Positions 10,740-21,292 of a stretch of 64,000 nucleotides of DNA are shown piece after piece. The position numbers and the translations under genes are program-made. The stretch is taken from positions 53,142,827 to 53,206,826 of the forward strand of contig JAHLJT010003656.1 in assembly GCA_031308135.1 (NCBI GenBank). The letters run 5' to 3'. The first letter of the stretch is position 1. Each line of letters starts with the position of its first letter. This stretch comes from Acheta domesticus. Its lineage: Eukaryota > Arthropoda > Insecta > Orthoptera > Gryllidae. Below the pieces are notes generated by a model. That model was not told the origin of the DNA. It ran no database searches and worked only from the letters and a program-made list of their open reading frames with translations.

Positions 10740-11255
10740 CGTACGCAGCGAAGTCGCCAGCCCGTCGCGTAGATGTAAGTCCCCAGCGCTGAACACCCAG
10801 TCCTAAGCGAGGAGCCCCGTCCGCGGGAGTTACGCAGATTGCGCGGGGCGTGGCGCGGCGCGGCGTGGCGCGGCGCGGCGTGGCGAGGTGAGGCGTGGCG
10901 AGGCGAGGCGTGGCGGCAGGAGTGGGGTGGCGTTCGTTGTCAAGGCGGTTGATAGCGGGCAGGCGGGCGGGCGGGGAGGCGCGCGCCCGTTGGCTGGCCG
11001 GGAGGCCCCGCCGCCCCCGCTTCCGCTCCCACGCCCCATCGCGTCACCGTGATTAGGGTTATGTAAATGGCCGCCGCGCCGAGCCGCGCCGCGCCGCCAT
11101 CACTGCGCCTGCCCCGCCTCCGCCCCTGCCGCGCAGCGCGCTCGCCGCCCGCCGCTCGCCCGCCGCCTTGCGCTCTGTCTTGAGACGCTCGCCGCCGCGC
11201 TCCGCTGCCACTCGCGGCGCCCGAGACGGGCATCGGGCAACACGAAACGTTTAAG
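10740..11255. other. GC-rich island with GGCGTGGCGC-type minisatellite
   Basis: A CpG-rich block. At 10848-10918 the phrases GGCGTGGCGCGGC and GGCGTGGCGAGGC alternate as a short degenerate minisatellite. Arg/Ala/Pro-rich frames on the minus strand are compositional. No promoter element or conserved exon is demonstrable. Confidence 0.6.
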
Positions 11256-11264
11256 CTCTTCATC

Positions 11265-11895
11265 TTCGCCTCTCAATCTTCTTCTCCAAATTGTTCTCGA
11301 TCTTCTTCGTCGTTTTCCTATTGTTCTTCTCGTTCTGTTTCCTCATATTTGTCGCTTTCTCCTTCTACGTATTCTCTATATATTTCATCGTTTTCTCTAT
11401 CGACTCCTCCATCTTTTCTATTTCTTCTTCTCTGTATTTTTCTCTTTCTCCTTCTTCATAAATTTCTCTTTTTTCATCTCTAAATATTTCTCTTTCTTCT
11501 TCTCCATATTTTTGTTTCTTCTTCACAAACTCGATCTTCTTCGACGTTTTTTCTATCGTCTCCAACGTTTTTCGTATCGTTTCCTTCTCCATCTTTTTCT
11601 CTTTCTCCTCCTGCAACTTGCTCTCTATCTTATTTTCGTTGTTTCTATGGCCTTCTGCCATTATTTTAATCGTCTCCTCCACCATCTTTTTTCTTCTTCT
11701 CCAAATTTTCTCCATCTTTTCCTACTCCAACTTTTTCTTTGCCTTCTGCGACATTTTCTCTATCATCTTCTTCTCTTTACCTGTCTTCCCTTTTCACCTT
11801 CTCTCTTTCCTTATTTTCTTTATTCTCTTTCTCTTTTTTCACTTCTGCATACTCTCCTCGATCTTCTCCTTCTCGGTAGTTGCAAGAAAGAGGAG
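11265..11895. repeat. Long pyrimidine-rich (TTC/TCT) tract
   Basis: For about 630 bp the plus strand is overwhelmingly C/T with interspersed phrases such as TTCTCTATC, TCTTCTTC and TTTTTCTCTTTC. The sequence is too irregular to be a simple microsatellite and is probably a decayed minisatellite. On the minus strand it reads as a Lys/Glu-rich frame (11715-11365) that looks like a coiled coil but has no other sign of being a gene. Confidence 0.75.
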
Positions 11896-11899
11896 CTTT

Positions 11900-13520
11900 T
11901 GTGCACGATATTTTTTAAATTAATATTTGCACAAATGTGATTGAATCTTCATAGTTCATTATTTTAATTCTATTGAGTACCATTGTTTTTCGTTGACCTA
12001 TCCGACTTAAAAGATAAAGGCAATGCGTACTGCTTATCAGTAAAGTTGCTCCTTTATTTAGATAAGAAAGCAGCACGATTTTGCATTTGCCGTATGTAAA
12101 TTAAAAAGAACGAGCGTGCAATTTACGTATATGAGGTGCGTTCTTTCTGTATGCTGCACAAAATGCAATATTTTGAAGATATGGAAATAGTCCGCAATAA
12201 AGTCGAAACAACAAAAGAACAATTATATCTGCTGTCGCGCGAGAAGATTCAGTGACCTCCCACCTCCCCAAAAAAAGGTTCCCATATCGCTGATGTTGGA
12301 CCGGAAGAAATATTTTCAAATAAAAAAGACATAATCACACGCCGAAACTTGTTCTTATCAATTTTACAACAGACATAACAATAATAAAAACAAACTTCGC
12401 AAATTTACTTCAAAGGAAGCATTTAAAATTCACTAGAGTGTAAAAGGAATATTATTCCATCTGTCTTGATAACATTAAATTTGAATATGATGCAATGGGA
12501 AGCGTGCTTATGAATAATTCAGTGTCGCATAAGCGTACAAAATATCCTCTTTGAGATTCAGGTCCATAAAACTTCACCAGATGGCCCACGCTGAGACAAC
12601 ACTGACAGAAATAAAAAACCTTAGCACACTAGAAACTACTTTATACGGAATTACGCGTGGAGAGTACAAACACAGTATTTTAGAAGTTTGATTTGTATTC
12701 AGGGAGTAAGCGTATTACATGTTTAGCAATGGTGAAAACCTGAAAAATAATTTCTGAGCGCGGGGTTTGCACTACAGTTGTTGCACTGCTCTAGAAGTAT
12801 ACAATGTAATACACCTTTCCTGTTAAGTTGGCATAGAATGAATTTAAATTACTATCGTGCCAACAGAACTAAATAATACTAAGACTAGCACCTGTTATAA
12901 TGTTATAATATATTTAAATTTGACCAAATTGAAGTATTTTGGCATAAAAATGTGTTGAATACTACATTGCATTGACTCAAGAAATTCAATGTGGATCGTG
13001 AAGAACTAAGTCCGGAGTTTCGTCGCAAACTTGAAAATGAGATGCAAACCTCAACGAAGTTAAGTAGGTGGAATCGTGTAAATAGAAACGCAATGGAATT
13101 TGAAGCTATGTATGTCTTGACTCACAAACCTTCAAAACGACCCTCTAGTAGTCAGATCCTCGATTAACTAAAAGCTGCAAAGAAATGAGTATTATATCAT
13201 GGTATTCCACCATGTTCTCTAGTCTTTGTGTAAGAGATAGTAACAACAAATTCTCCTTCTCGGAAATTATTAACTTCCAATTGCGAAATGGTATTTGTAA
13301 CCGAATATGAGAGGAGAATTATTCTAATTACCATTTCTTGTTTTTCAAATTTTAATAGTTTTCATTTGGTATTATTTTTGGCGAGATCTTTCGTTTCTGC
13401 ACTAGTTAGACATGATTAAGAAATGTTGAATTTTTTCCTAATTTCAATGAGTATTAAAAAAATATTTTAGATGATTCCTGCCAAAGATGATATACTAAGT
13501 TCTTACGTATTTCGACACCG
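11900..13520. other. AT-rich, no gene seen
   Basis: No supported coding frame, tandem repeat or transposon end. Confidence 0.5.
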
Positions 13521-13569
13521 GTGCCAATGACATTAGACGCTGATGCAACTTTATTCATCTCCATCATGT

Positions 13570-13860
13570 GGTCTTCCCGGAGAGACTGTGGAAGGGTCGG
13601 CCTCCGAGCGGTGTTGGAGTGCGGAACGGGCGGTGCTGGAGGCGGAAGGGTCGGCGTCAGAGGCGGGGGCGGGAGCAGGGGTGGCAAAGAGGGGGGCGGG
13701 GGCAGGGGGGCAAAGAGGGTGGTGGTAGCAGGGGGGGCAAAGAGGGGGGCGGGGGCGGCGGGCATCTCGGCTGCTATCCCATCCCGTGTGCGGTGTAACG
13801 AAGCGTGGAGCCCCCTCCAGCTCTGCCTCGTTCGCACTGCTCCCCGCTGCATGACTTCTT
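13570..13860. repeat. G-rich degenerate minisatellite / GC island
   Basis: The core (about 13680-13765) repeats GGCAAAGAGGGGGGCGGGGGCAG-like and GGCAAAGAGGGTGG-like units. Runs of 5-7 G on the plus strand make G-quadruplex formation plausible. The flanks are also GC-rich. Frames on both strands are Gly/Arg- or Pro-rich and are not credible proteins. Confidence 0.7.
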
Positions 13861-13869
13861 AATTAAACG

Positions 13870-14780
13870 ATACCCCGGGCGCTGAACTTAGCCACCACTC
13901 GGCAGATCGTGCGTTTCTTGGAGTTAGAAATAGTGTAAGACACATGATCTTCTCCTAGTATTTATCACTCACGTATTTACAGTTAACAGACTGTGACTCT
14001 GAAGCAATATTAATTTTTTATAGGGAATAAAATTTATTTTGTGTTTGCGGATTTTTATTAATTCTGAATTTTAAAAGGAGTAAGAATAACAATACCGTCA
14101 GATATGTGGTCTTTGTGACTAATCCTAAAGATGTTCGTTTTAAAAATCCTGAAAATCATGTCTTTTTATCTTATGATATTTGATCTTGAAAATACTGTTC
14201 GAGATATTTCAGAATACACACATCACATTACAATCACAATTACAATACACACTACATTACTAGTTACAAATACTACACTAGCCACTTACTTTCCCTTAGC
14301 AGCCTAGCATCGTCAGCGCTGAGTCTGAAAACAAAGAATACCAGTGACTTATCAACTGGAAAGAGAAGATTTAAAATACGTAATGTATTGTCAAAGACAT
14401 TATATCTTATTCAACAGATTGCAATCCAACAAATCAACCATCACCGCATTTTACGTCCTAAAATGCATTAAATACACATGTACAATATGTTAAATTAACA
14501 TGATTCATTCTGATAAAAAAATATTATACTTTTAAAAAGTTCAACTGAAAATATATTTCATGCTATTTATTGTTTCTGAAAGATTTTACGTCATTCCGCA
14601 CGATGCATTTTTGAAAAATTTGGAGACCTGTTAATGACAATATACATTATTGAGCAACGAGAAACTACCTTGAGAACCAAATTTGTTTCCAATGAACGCG
14701 CTTGATGAGAAGAATGAGATGAAAATAATTGTTTATTTTGGGCCTGTTGAAAATGTGCGAATTGTTTATACTACGTATTA
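13870..14780. other. AT-rich, no gene seen
   Basis: Nothing beyond short AT-rich frames and an ACATTACAATC-type low-complexity patch near 14220-14280. Confidence 0.5.
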
Positions 14781-14785
14781 TATCT

Positions 14786-15308
14786 TTAACTCAATTGCAT
14801 GCGTATTGTAATGTTTACATTGCACAATTTGGGTGTGTGCTTAACAATTATTCCAACACTTTTCTGGGGTGTGGGAACTCCTCTAACCACTTTGATTAAA
14901 GCTTTGATCGCGGAGGGGATTAAACCAGGTTTAATTGTGAAACGGAGAATTAATTTGTCAGGGCGGAATATACGAGCGCACTCGTCAAGGGCGCGGGCGG
15001 GCGAAGGCAACGGAGCGGAGGACGGGGAGTAAAAAATCCGCCCACGCTCCGACGGCGCTGCGCCCGGCCCGGGCGGCGCTGCGGGGGAAACAGGGGGCTG
15101 CGATGCTCCGGAGCTCCCTTGCAAATGAGCCTCGGTGGAGGTGGAAGGTGGCGCCTGAGCGTGGCGATGGTGAAGACGGAGGAAGGTTCGTGTAGCTTCT
15201 TCAGTTTGACGGCCTGCTCCAATGTGCAGCTCATCCGTGATGCTGTCCTCAGATGATTGTTTGGAATTGTTCCTGCGGGCGCCCCTTATGTTTGTCTCAT
15301 TTGTGGGC
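14786..15308 (-). other. GC-rich island with one open minus-strand frame (weak exon candidate)
   Basis: A minus-strand frame is open for about 170 codons from just inside 15308 down to 14786. Its first third has ordinary composition (e.g. NNSKQSSEDSITDELH) before becoming Pro/Ser-rich across the GC core. A second frame (15234-14950) is also open, which weakens the case. No start codon or clear splice-site pair was found, and no family is recognised. It could be a decayed or lineage-specific exon, or simply compositional. Confidence 0.2.
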
Positions 15309-15314
15309 GCCCGC
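15275..15314. repeat. 10-bp perfect inverted repeat, GC hairpin
   Basis: GCGGGCGCCC at 15275-15284 and its complement GGGCGCCCGC at 15305-15314 flank a 20-base AT-rich loop. The stem is very stable. Function unknown. Confidence 0.85.
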
Positions 15315-15559
15315 GAGATTTAATCTTGACTTTGATGTTTGATTTTGAGTCTTCATTTGGCTGTTTTTCGATTGCTGTTAAGAAGTGATGAAATGGCGTT
15401 TTCCTTTTGTCATTTGCTCAGTTGGCGCACACTACCGGTATTTTTTATTATTAAGTTTTATTTATTTACATATATACAAGTTTTACATTGTGATATACCA
15501 AATGCGGGAGGACATTCGAAATTGAATAATTTAAGGCTTTAATGCTAATTTAAATTAGA

Positions 15560-16650
15560 ATAAGGCACCGTAGTAACAGGTTACTAGGGAGGACACCGAT
15601 GTTTAACATGTCACGATATTTGGTAAACGAGCACCGTAGAAACGGAGGTAAACAATTTCATGAGCCCATGGATGTAATGTAGAATCAGTCGAAAGATGCG
15701 TGTGTAAGAATGGAAATTTCGTCCAAGAGTGCACCTTGGTTAGAGGAGTGAATACCTAATAAGAATCCGTTGGTAGGGAATGTAAAACAGAATTTTGGAC
15801 AATGAACACGAGTTTTCCTGGATTGAAGAACGAAAAAATTAGTTAGTGAGAGCTCAGATCTTATAGCGAGAGGATCATCTCTGAATTAGGGGGTGCGTGT
15901 TCGAGTTGAGACTTAGAAGATTTTTGTGGTCGAAAGTAGAGACTTGTAAAAATTTCGGAGATACAGTTCGGGAGTTTAACTTTTTTTCCCGCGAGTGAAA
16001 GTGGAACATTGAAACATTTTGGTGAAACCGTGCAATGACTTGGAGTATTTTCTTACTGATAGGGAGGAACTTTAAAGAAAATTGCCAACTTTAATTAGTT
16101 TTCACCAGTGACGAAGGTGAAGCACCAAGCTAAATGAACTTGTAATTATTCTGCCGAACAAGTGCTGATGGTGATATGGGAGGCTAGTACATCATGTGAA
16201 TGGGAGTGACTTCGTGGCGTGCCGGAAGATACAAGACAAAAGGCATCAAGACTGGTCGAAGGTGATGGTGTGGAAATACGCGGCGTCCGAGCGAAGCATC
16301 CAACGATACAACAGGAAGAGAGCTCAGGTTAACGTTCGTACGAACAATTAATTTATTTCTCATGGTCATGACCAAAGTTAATAATTTTCAAAGGATGTTT
16401 AATTATAATAAATTCATACTGTTCTAGTGCGAAAGAAAGAACACAAAAAAAAAACTTGGTTTTTGATTGTGCAATCTGGCACATCATTAAACACTTTCAG
16501 GTTTTGTCGTTTTCCGTATGGAAGCGAGTCTACAGGGGGCAGATTGTGGTTGAACGATGAGGTAAGCCGAATTGTGCCCCTTGCATATTCGAACCCATGA
16601 TAGAAGCACAACGTTTCAATAATAGAGAGATATATTTTGCATTTGATTTC
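15560..16650. other. Unassigned region, faintly like 4.66-5.56 kb
   Basis: No coding frame is supported. It contains phrases shared in order with 4.66-5.56 kb (GTCATGACC, TTCCGTATGG, GGTAAGC, GAACCCAT). The possible identity, a diverged LTR or other non-coding repeat, is a guess. Confidence 0.3.
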
Positions 16651-17179
16651 ATGTTTCAATAGTTTTTAATAAACTAATTAGAAACCACGAATTGTTTCAA
16701 CATAGTTTTATAAAACCTATATTTATATTTAAAGTGATTGTTAATCTGACAATTTTCTAGCTTACATACTAACTTTTACCCACGTGGAAGGTATAGTGAC
16801 TGTAGCATAAATGAGCCGTTGAGAACAAAAGTGGTGTAAGTAAAAAACATACTTTCCGGAAGAAGACATGTAAGCGAAAAATGCTATAAAATTATAATGC
16901 TTGGAAATAAATGATGTTAAGTGTTATAAGCGTGTTAAGGATATATTCTTTCAACTTACTACAGATATTTTGGACTGGTAGTAATTAACTATTTTGTTGA
17001 CATTCACCACTTTTGCATACACAGTTTCTGAAAACTATCACATTCAAACAACTGGCATACACAATTTTTGTCTAAGAAAGTAATGTGATGGAAAAATAGG
17101 GTTTTGTCACGATTTTCAACCAAGTTAAAGAAATTTTGAAATTGTGATTTTGACCTGTGCACATATCACTAAAAGCGAT
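16651..17179. other. AT-rich, no gene seen
   Basis: Left flank of the Penelope-like insertion. No feature could be supported. Confidence 0.5.
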
Positions 17180-17192
17180 TAAATTTTTTTGT
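17180..17192 (+). repeat. Left 13-bp target-site duplication of the PLE dimer
   Basis: TAAATTTTTTTGT here is repeated exactly, with seven T in both copies, at 21651-21663 on the far side of the composite Penelope-like insertion. Confidence 0.85.
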
Positions 17193-17221
17193 AGATTCGT
17201 AGGCTTCCGCGGCCGGAGTCA

Positions 17222-17582
17222 TTATGTTCTTGGCTGTCCGGGATGAGCCGCGTCTCAGTCGGTTTTACTGACGTTTCGGCCATCTTGCTGTGGCCTTCTT
17301 CAGAGCTATACTGCTGCCGAGAGGCTAGCGTGTCGCATAGATATAGGGCGGGGTGCAGGAGCTGATAGGTCGCAGCGGCGACCAATGGGAGGAGAGCAGG
17401 TGGCCCGCGATTGGCGGAGAGGGAAAGGAGCGATACTGTGAGACCTGATAATGTGGGGGGAGGGAGGGTGGTTGGAAAGGGAAGAGGATAGAAAAATGAA
17501 CAGGATAGACATCTGGAAATTGCAACTGCGTGGTCGGAGACGGGAGAAAGGCCAAAAGAAACCGGGCGAATAAGCAGCCACG
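17222..17582 (-). other. PLE 3' untranslated region, copy A
   Basis: About 0.36 kb between the stop codon and the shared end of the arms, moderately GC-rich with a pyrimidine-rich middle. It contains the hammerhead-like motif and is matched base for base in copy B. Confidence 0.75.
17273..17303 (-). ncRNA. Hammerhead-ribozyme-like motif, copy A
   Basis: On the minus strand CTGAAGA (17303-17297; consensus CUGANGA) is followed by a GGCCA/TGGCC stem and then GAAAC (17277-17273). This is the order of the hammerhead catalytic core. Hammerhead motifs are known in the terminal regions of Penelope-like elements. Caution: an extra A sits at the base of stem II, and a clean stem I / NUH cleavage site was not established by eye. 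Confidence 0.45.
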
Positions 17583-19979
17583 TCATTGGCCGGCCGCGGG
17601 GGTGTGTCTCCGTGGGGCGCGACCGTATTGGCGGGGAGCGCCGACCCGCCTCCAGGTGTTGCTAAGGCGGAGCCCATCATCTCTGTTGAGGTTTTCGGGC
17701 CTCCTGGAGATTTCCAAAGCCTCTTTGATCACACGAGGCCACCACCGGTCTTCAATAGATAGAGTGCGAGTCTCATGGTAATTGACGAGGTGACCGGTTT
17801 CGGCGGCATGTTGGGCTAAGGCCGATTTGTGGATGTTATGTAGCCGGTCATGTCGCATGTGTTCCCGCATCCGCTCTTCTACCGTGCGCCCGGTTTGGCC
17901 TATGTAGACAAGCCCACAACTGCATGGGATTTCATATACGCCGGCGTCTTGAAGTGGGTCCGGGCGGTCCTTCACCTGGACCAGGCTCCCTCCGATTTTA
18001 TTGCGCGCATGAAAAACGGGGCGGATATCAGCCCTGCGCAGCAGTCTACCAATCTTGTCCGTGACCCCTTTGATATAGGGTAACCGGGCTGTCTTGCGGG
18101 GTGGACTGGAGGGCTCGTTCCGTTCACTCGATGTAGAAGAATCGAACCTCGATAGCGCACGATGTACGGCGGAACCGCTGTAACCATTGGCCAGGAAGGT
18201 CTCTCTGAGTAATGCTTTTTCCGACTCTAGGCTATTGTGGTCACATATCAGGGAGGCGCGGTGAGCAAGGGTGGAAAGGACACCCCGTTTCGTGGCAGGG
18301 TGGTGGTGTGAATCGGCATGTAGGTAACGATTGGTGTGGGTGGGTTTCCGGTAGACAGAATGGCCGAGAGTTCCATCAGGACGCCTGGTTACTAAGACAT
18401 CCAGGAAAGGGAGCTGTCCGTTCTGTTCCGTTTCCATGGTGAACTTGATGCGCGGATGGATGTTGTTGAGGTGCGCGAGGAAGGTTCCGAGGGAATCGGT
18501 GCCATGGGGCCAGATGACGAATGTGTCGTCGACGTAGCGCAGCCAGAGCGACGGTTTTAAGTGCGCATTTTCTAAGGCCTGCTCTTCAAATGCTCCCATG
18601 AAAAGATTCGCTACCACAGGGGATAACGGTGAGCCCATAGCGGTGCCTTCTGTTTGGGCGTAGTACTCTTGCCTGTATTGGAAAAAGGTTGTCGATAGGC
18701 AGATCTCGGTGAGTTTGGCCCACTCCCTCGGAAGATGATGTCGTAAGAGGTTGTCTTCCACGATCTTGATGGCGTCACCGACGGGAACCATGGTGAAGAG
18801 GGAGGTGACATCGAAGCTGACCAGGATATCATCAGGGCCTATTCTAGTGGAGCGGATAAGTTCGATGAAATGTTTGGAGTTGAGGACGGAAGACGGCATA
18901 TGGTCGGTGAGAGGTTTCAGTTTTCTGGCCAGGAAACGAGCTAAATGTTGGGTAGGTGAGTTGATAGCACTTACTATTGGGCGCAGAGGCACTTCGGGTT
19001 TATGGATTTTGGGTAGGCCATAGATGCGGGGTGTGCGATGGTTGTTGGCGAACTTCAGAGTTTTCTTGTCTTCGTCGCTGATGGAAGAAGCTTGATTTAA
19101 GCTGGACAAGACTTGTTGCCTCACCTTCCGCAAAGGGTTGTGGTCCAGTTTCCTGTAGGTGTTACTATCGCTAAGTAAGCTGGTCATCTTGGCGTGGTAT
19201 TCGGCGCTCTCCATGATCACGGTGGCATTTCCTTTATCAGCAGGAAGAATGATGATGTCATCTCGCTGCTTAAGGTGTTTCAAGGCCAATCTTTCATCAC
19301 GTGAGATATTGCAAGTTGGGGGAGTGGCGCGGGTTAGAATTGCGCTCGTATCCCGTCTAATATCTTCGGCAAGATCTTCAGGCAAGCCACGCAGAGCAGT
19401 TTCGACAGCAGCGATGACGTCGTCCGTCGGGATCTGCTTGGGGGTGACGGCGAAATTGAGCCCCCTAGAGAGTACGGTTGTGGTGGCCGTATCAAACGTT
19501 TCACTGGTCAGGTTGACTACAGTATTGCGGAGAATCTGTGACTCTGGTCGGGCGCAATCTTGCTGTAAGTTGGAGAATTTCTGCACCTGACGGCTTTTGG
19601 CGACGTCTCGGGAACTTTCAGCGTTGTTAAATGATATTCTGTCCAGTCTGTCCCAGTCATCAGAGCGTAGGGTGTGGCTAATGCTGAGGTGCAGTCTATA
19701 GAGTTCCTGCTCAGTGGCGGCGATATCCGCTCTTGTTTGATGGATGCGCTCCCTTAGTAGTTGATTGCTGGTGCGCCGTAGGATCCGTTGAGCAGCTTTC
19801 GTCTTGATATGATGTGAGACGTTGAGGAATTTGGGAATGACGTGGGAGTCGCGACACCGTAGTAGGAAGGCGAGTTGGCAGAGCCTCTTGGCACGAGTAA
19901 TTCTCAGTTGGCTGAGTCGTCTGGTATTTTTGAATGTACGCTCCCCGTAGAGGTTCGTCAGGTAGAACCGACCATATGC
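17583..19979 (-). CDS. Penelope-like RT + GIY-YIG endonuclease polyprotein, 5'-truncated
   Basis: The frame is open from the dimer junction (~19979) to the stop at 17583, about 799 codons. The first candidate start inside it is GTG at 19586, giving 667 residues. No ATG is in frame upstream, so the true N-terminus is probably missing. Numbering from 19586: the LPKIHKP motif is at ~201-207; RT motif A SFDVTSLF has its Asp at ~259; a GTAMGSPLSP motif B lies at ~324-333; and the catalytic YVDD is at 351-354 (18525-18536). A LPFLDVLV block and YRKPTHTNRYLH follow. The GIY-YIG nuclease begins near residue 549 (GVYEIPCSCG...YIGQTGRTVEERMREH). RT copies the element RNA and the GIY-YIG domain nicks target DNA in known PLEs. 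All visible catalytic residues are present. Confidence 0.9.
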   Translation of the reverse strand, partial: AYGRFYLTNLYGERTFKNTRRLSQLRITRAKRLCQLAFLLRCRDSHVIPKFLNVSHHIKTKAAQRILRRTSNQLLRERIHQTRADIAATEQELYRLHLSISHTLRSDDWDRLDRISFNNAESSRDVAKSRQVQKFSNLQQDCARPESQILRNTVVNLTSETFDTATTTVLSRGLNFAVTPKQIPTDDVIAAVETALRGLPEDLAEDIRRDTSAILTRATPPTCNISRDERLALKHLKQRDDIIILPADKGNATVIMESAEYHAKMTSLLSDSNTYRKLDHNPLRKVRQQVLSSLNQASSISDEDKKTLKFANNHRTPRIYGLPKIHKPEVPLRPIVSAINSPTQHLARFLARKLKPLTDHMPSSVLNSKHFIELIRSTRIGPDDILVSFDVTSLFTMVPVGDAIKIVEDNLLRHHLPREWAKLTEICLSTTFFQYRQEYYAQTEGTAMGSPLSPVVANLFMGAFEEQALENAHLKPSLWLRYVDDTFVIWPHGTDSLGTFLAHLNNIHPRIKFTMETEQNGQLPFLDVLVTRRPDGTLGHSVYRKPTHTNRYLHADSHHHPATKRGVLSTLAHRASLICDHNSLESEKALLRETFLANGYSGSAVHRALSRFDSSTSSERNEPSSPPRKTARLPYIKGVTDKIGRLLRRADIRPVFHARNKIGGSLVQVKDRPDPLQDAGVYEIPCSCGLVYIGQTGRTVEERMREHMRHDRLHNIHKSALAQHAAETGHLVNYHETRTLSIEDRWWPRVIKEALEISRRPENLNRDDGLRLSNTWRRVGAPRQYGRAPRRHTPAAGQ

Positions 19980-21292
19980 CGTCTTCCGTCCTCAACTCCA
20001 AACATTTCATCGAACTTATCCGCTCCACTAGAATAGGCCCTGATGATATCCTGGTCAGCTTCGATGTCACCTCCCTCTTCACCATGGTTCCCGTCGGTGA
20101 CGCCATCAAGATCGTGGAAGACAACCTCTTACGACATCATCTTCCGAGGGAGTGGGCCAAACTCACCGAGATCTGCCTATCGACAACCTTTTTCCAATAC
20201 AGGCAAGAGTACTACGCCCAAACAGAAGGCACCGCTATGGGCTCACCGTTATCCCCTGTGGTAGCGAATCTTTTCATGGGAGCATTTGAAGAGCAGGCCT
20301 TAGAAAATGCGCACTTAAAACCGTCGCTCTGGCTGCGCTACGTCGACGACACATTCGTCATCTGGCCCCATGGCACCGATTCCCTCGGAACCTTCCTCGC
20401 GCACCTCAACAACATCCATCCGCGCATCAAGTTCACCATGGAAACGGAACAGAACGGACAGCTCCCTTTCCTGGATGTCTTAGTAACCAGGCGTCCTGAT
20501 GGAACTCTCGGCCATTCTGTCTACCGGAAACCCACCCACACCAATCGTTACCTACATGCCGATTCACACCACCACCCTGCCACGAAACGGGGTGTCCTTT
20601 CCACCCTTGCTCACCGCGCCTCCCTGATATGTGACCACAATAGCCTAGAGTCGGAAAAAGCATTACTCAGAGAGACCTTCCTGGCCAATGGTTACAGCGG
20701 TTCCGCCGTACATCGTGCGCTATCGAGGTTCGATTCTTCTACATCGAGTGAACGGAACGAGCCCTCCAGTCCACCCCGCAAGACAGCCCGGTTACCCTAT
20801 ATCAAAGGGGTCACGGACAAGATTGGTAGACTGCTGCGCAGGGCTGATATCCGCCCCGTTTTTCATGCGCGCAATAAAATCGGAGGGAGCCTGGTCCAGG
20901 TGAAGGACCGCCCGGACCCACTTCAAGACGCCGGCGTATATGAAATCCCATGCAGTTGTGGGCTTGTCTACATAGGCCAAACCGGGCGCACGGTAGAAGA
21001 GCGGATGCGGGAACACATGCGACATGACCGGCTACATAACATCCACAAATCGGCCTTAGCCCAACATGCCGCCGAAACCGGTCACCTCGTCAATTACCAT
21101 GAGACTCGCACTCTATCTATTGAAGACCGGTGGTGGCCTCGTGTGATCAAAGAGGCTTTGGAAATCTCCAGGAGGCCCGAAAACCTCAACAGAGATGATG
21201 GGCTCCGCCTTAGCAACACCTGGAGGCGGGTCGGCGCTCCCCGCCAATACGGTCGCGCCCCACGGAGACACACCCCCGCGGTCGACCAATGA
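19934..21292 (+). CDS. Penelope-like RT + GIY-YIG endonuclease, 5'-truncated second copy
   Basis: Homologous coding begins at the dimer junction (19967) with the codons for DHMPSSVLNSKHF and runs to the stop at 21292. The eleven residues before it are antisense copy A sequence read through and are not native. It keeps RT motif A onwards, YVDD (20339-20350) and the GIY-YIG domain (about 20935-21030), but lacks the N-terminal third and the LPKIHKP block. The C-terminus reads HTPAVDQ where copy A has HTPAAGQ. It is not a complete protein. Confidence 0.88.
   Translation: MYAPRRGSSGRTDHMPSSVLNSKHFIELIRSTRIGPDDILVSFDVTSLFTMVPVGDAIKIVEDNLLRHHLPREWAKLTEICLSTTFFQYRQEYYAQTEGTAMGSPLSPVVANLFMGAFEEQALENAHLKPSLWLRYVDDTFVIWPHGTDSLGTFLAHLNNIHPRIKFTMETEQNGQLPFLDVLVTRRPDGTLGHSVYRKPTHTNRYLHADSHHHPATKRGVLSTLAHRASLICDHNSLESEKALLRETFLANGYSGSAVHRALSRFDSSTSSERNEPSSPPRKTARLPYIKGVTDKIGRLLRRADIRPVFHARNKIGGSLVQVKDRPDPLQDAGVYEIPCSCGLVYIGQTGRTVEERMREHMRHDRLHNIHKSALAQHAAETGHLVNYHETRTLSIEDRWWPRVIKEALEISRRPENLNRDDGLRLSNTWRRVGAPRQYGRAPRRHTPAVDQ

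Larger units (their letters stand above)
17222..18908 (-). repeat. Left arm of the 1,687-bp inverted repeat
   Basis: Reverse complement of 19967-21653 with no net length change. The only differences I noticed are two adjacent-site transitions near 17589-17594: GGCCGGCC here versus GGTCGACC in the right arm. Confidence 0.92.

Noticed and set aside
11365..11715. Lys/Glu-rich coiled-coil-like minus-strand frame
   Set aside because: Direct translation of a purine-rich low-complexity strand. The complementary strand is also open with Phe/Leu-rich frames.
17179..17680. Several 70-135 codon frames antisense or out of frame in the PLE 3' region, mirrored at 21195-21699
   Set aside because: They are shadows of PLE coding and 3' UTR sequence, duplicated only because the region lies in both arms.
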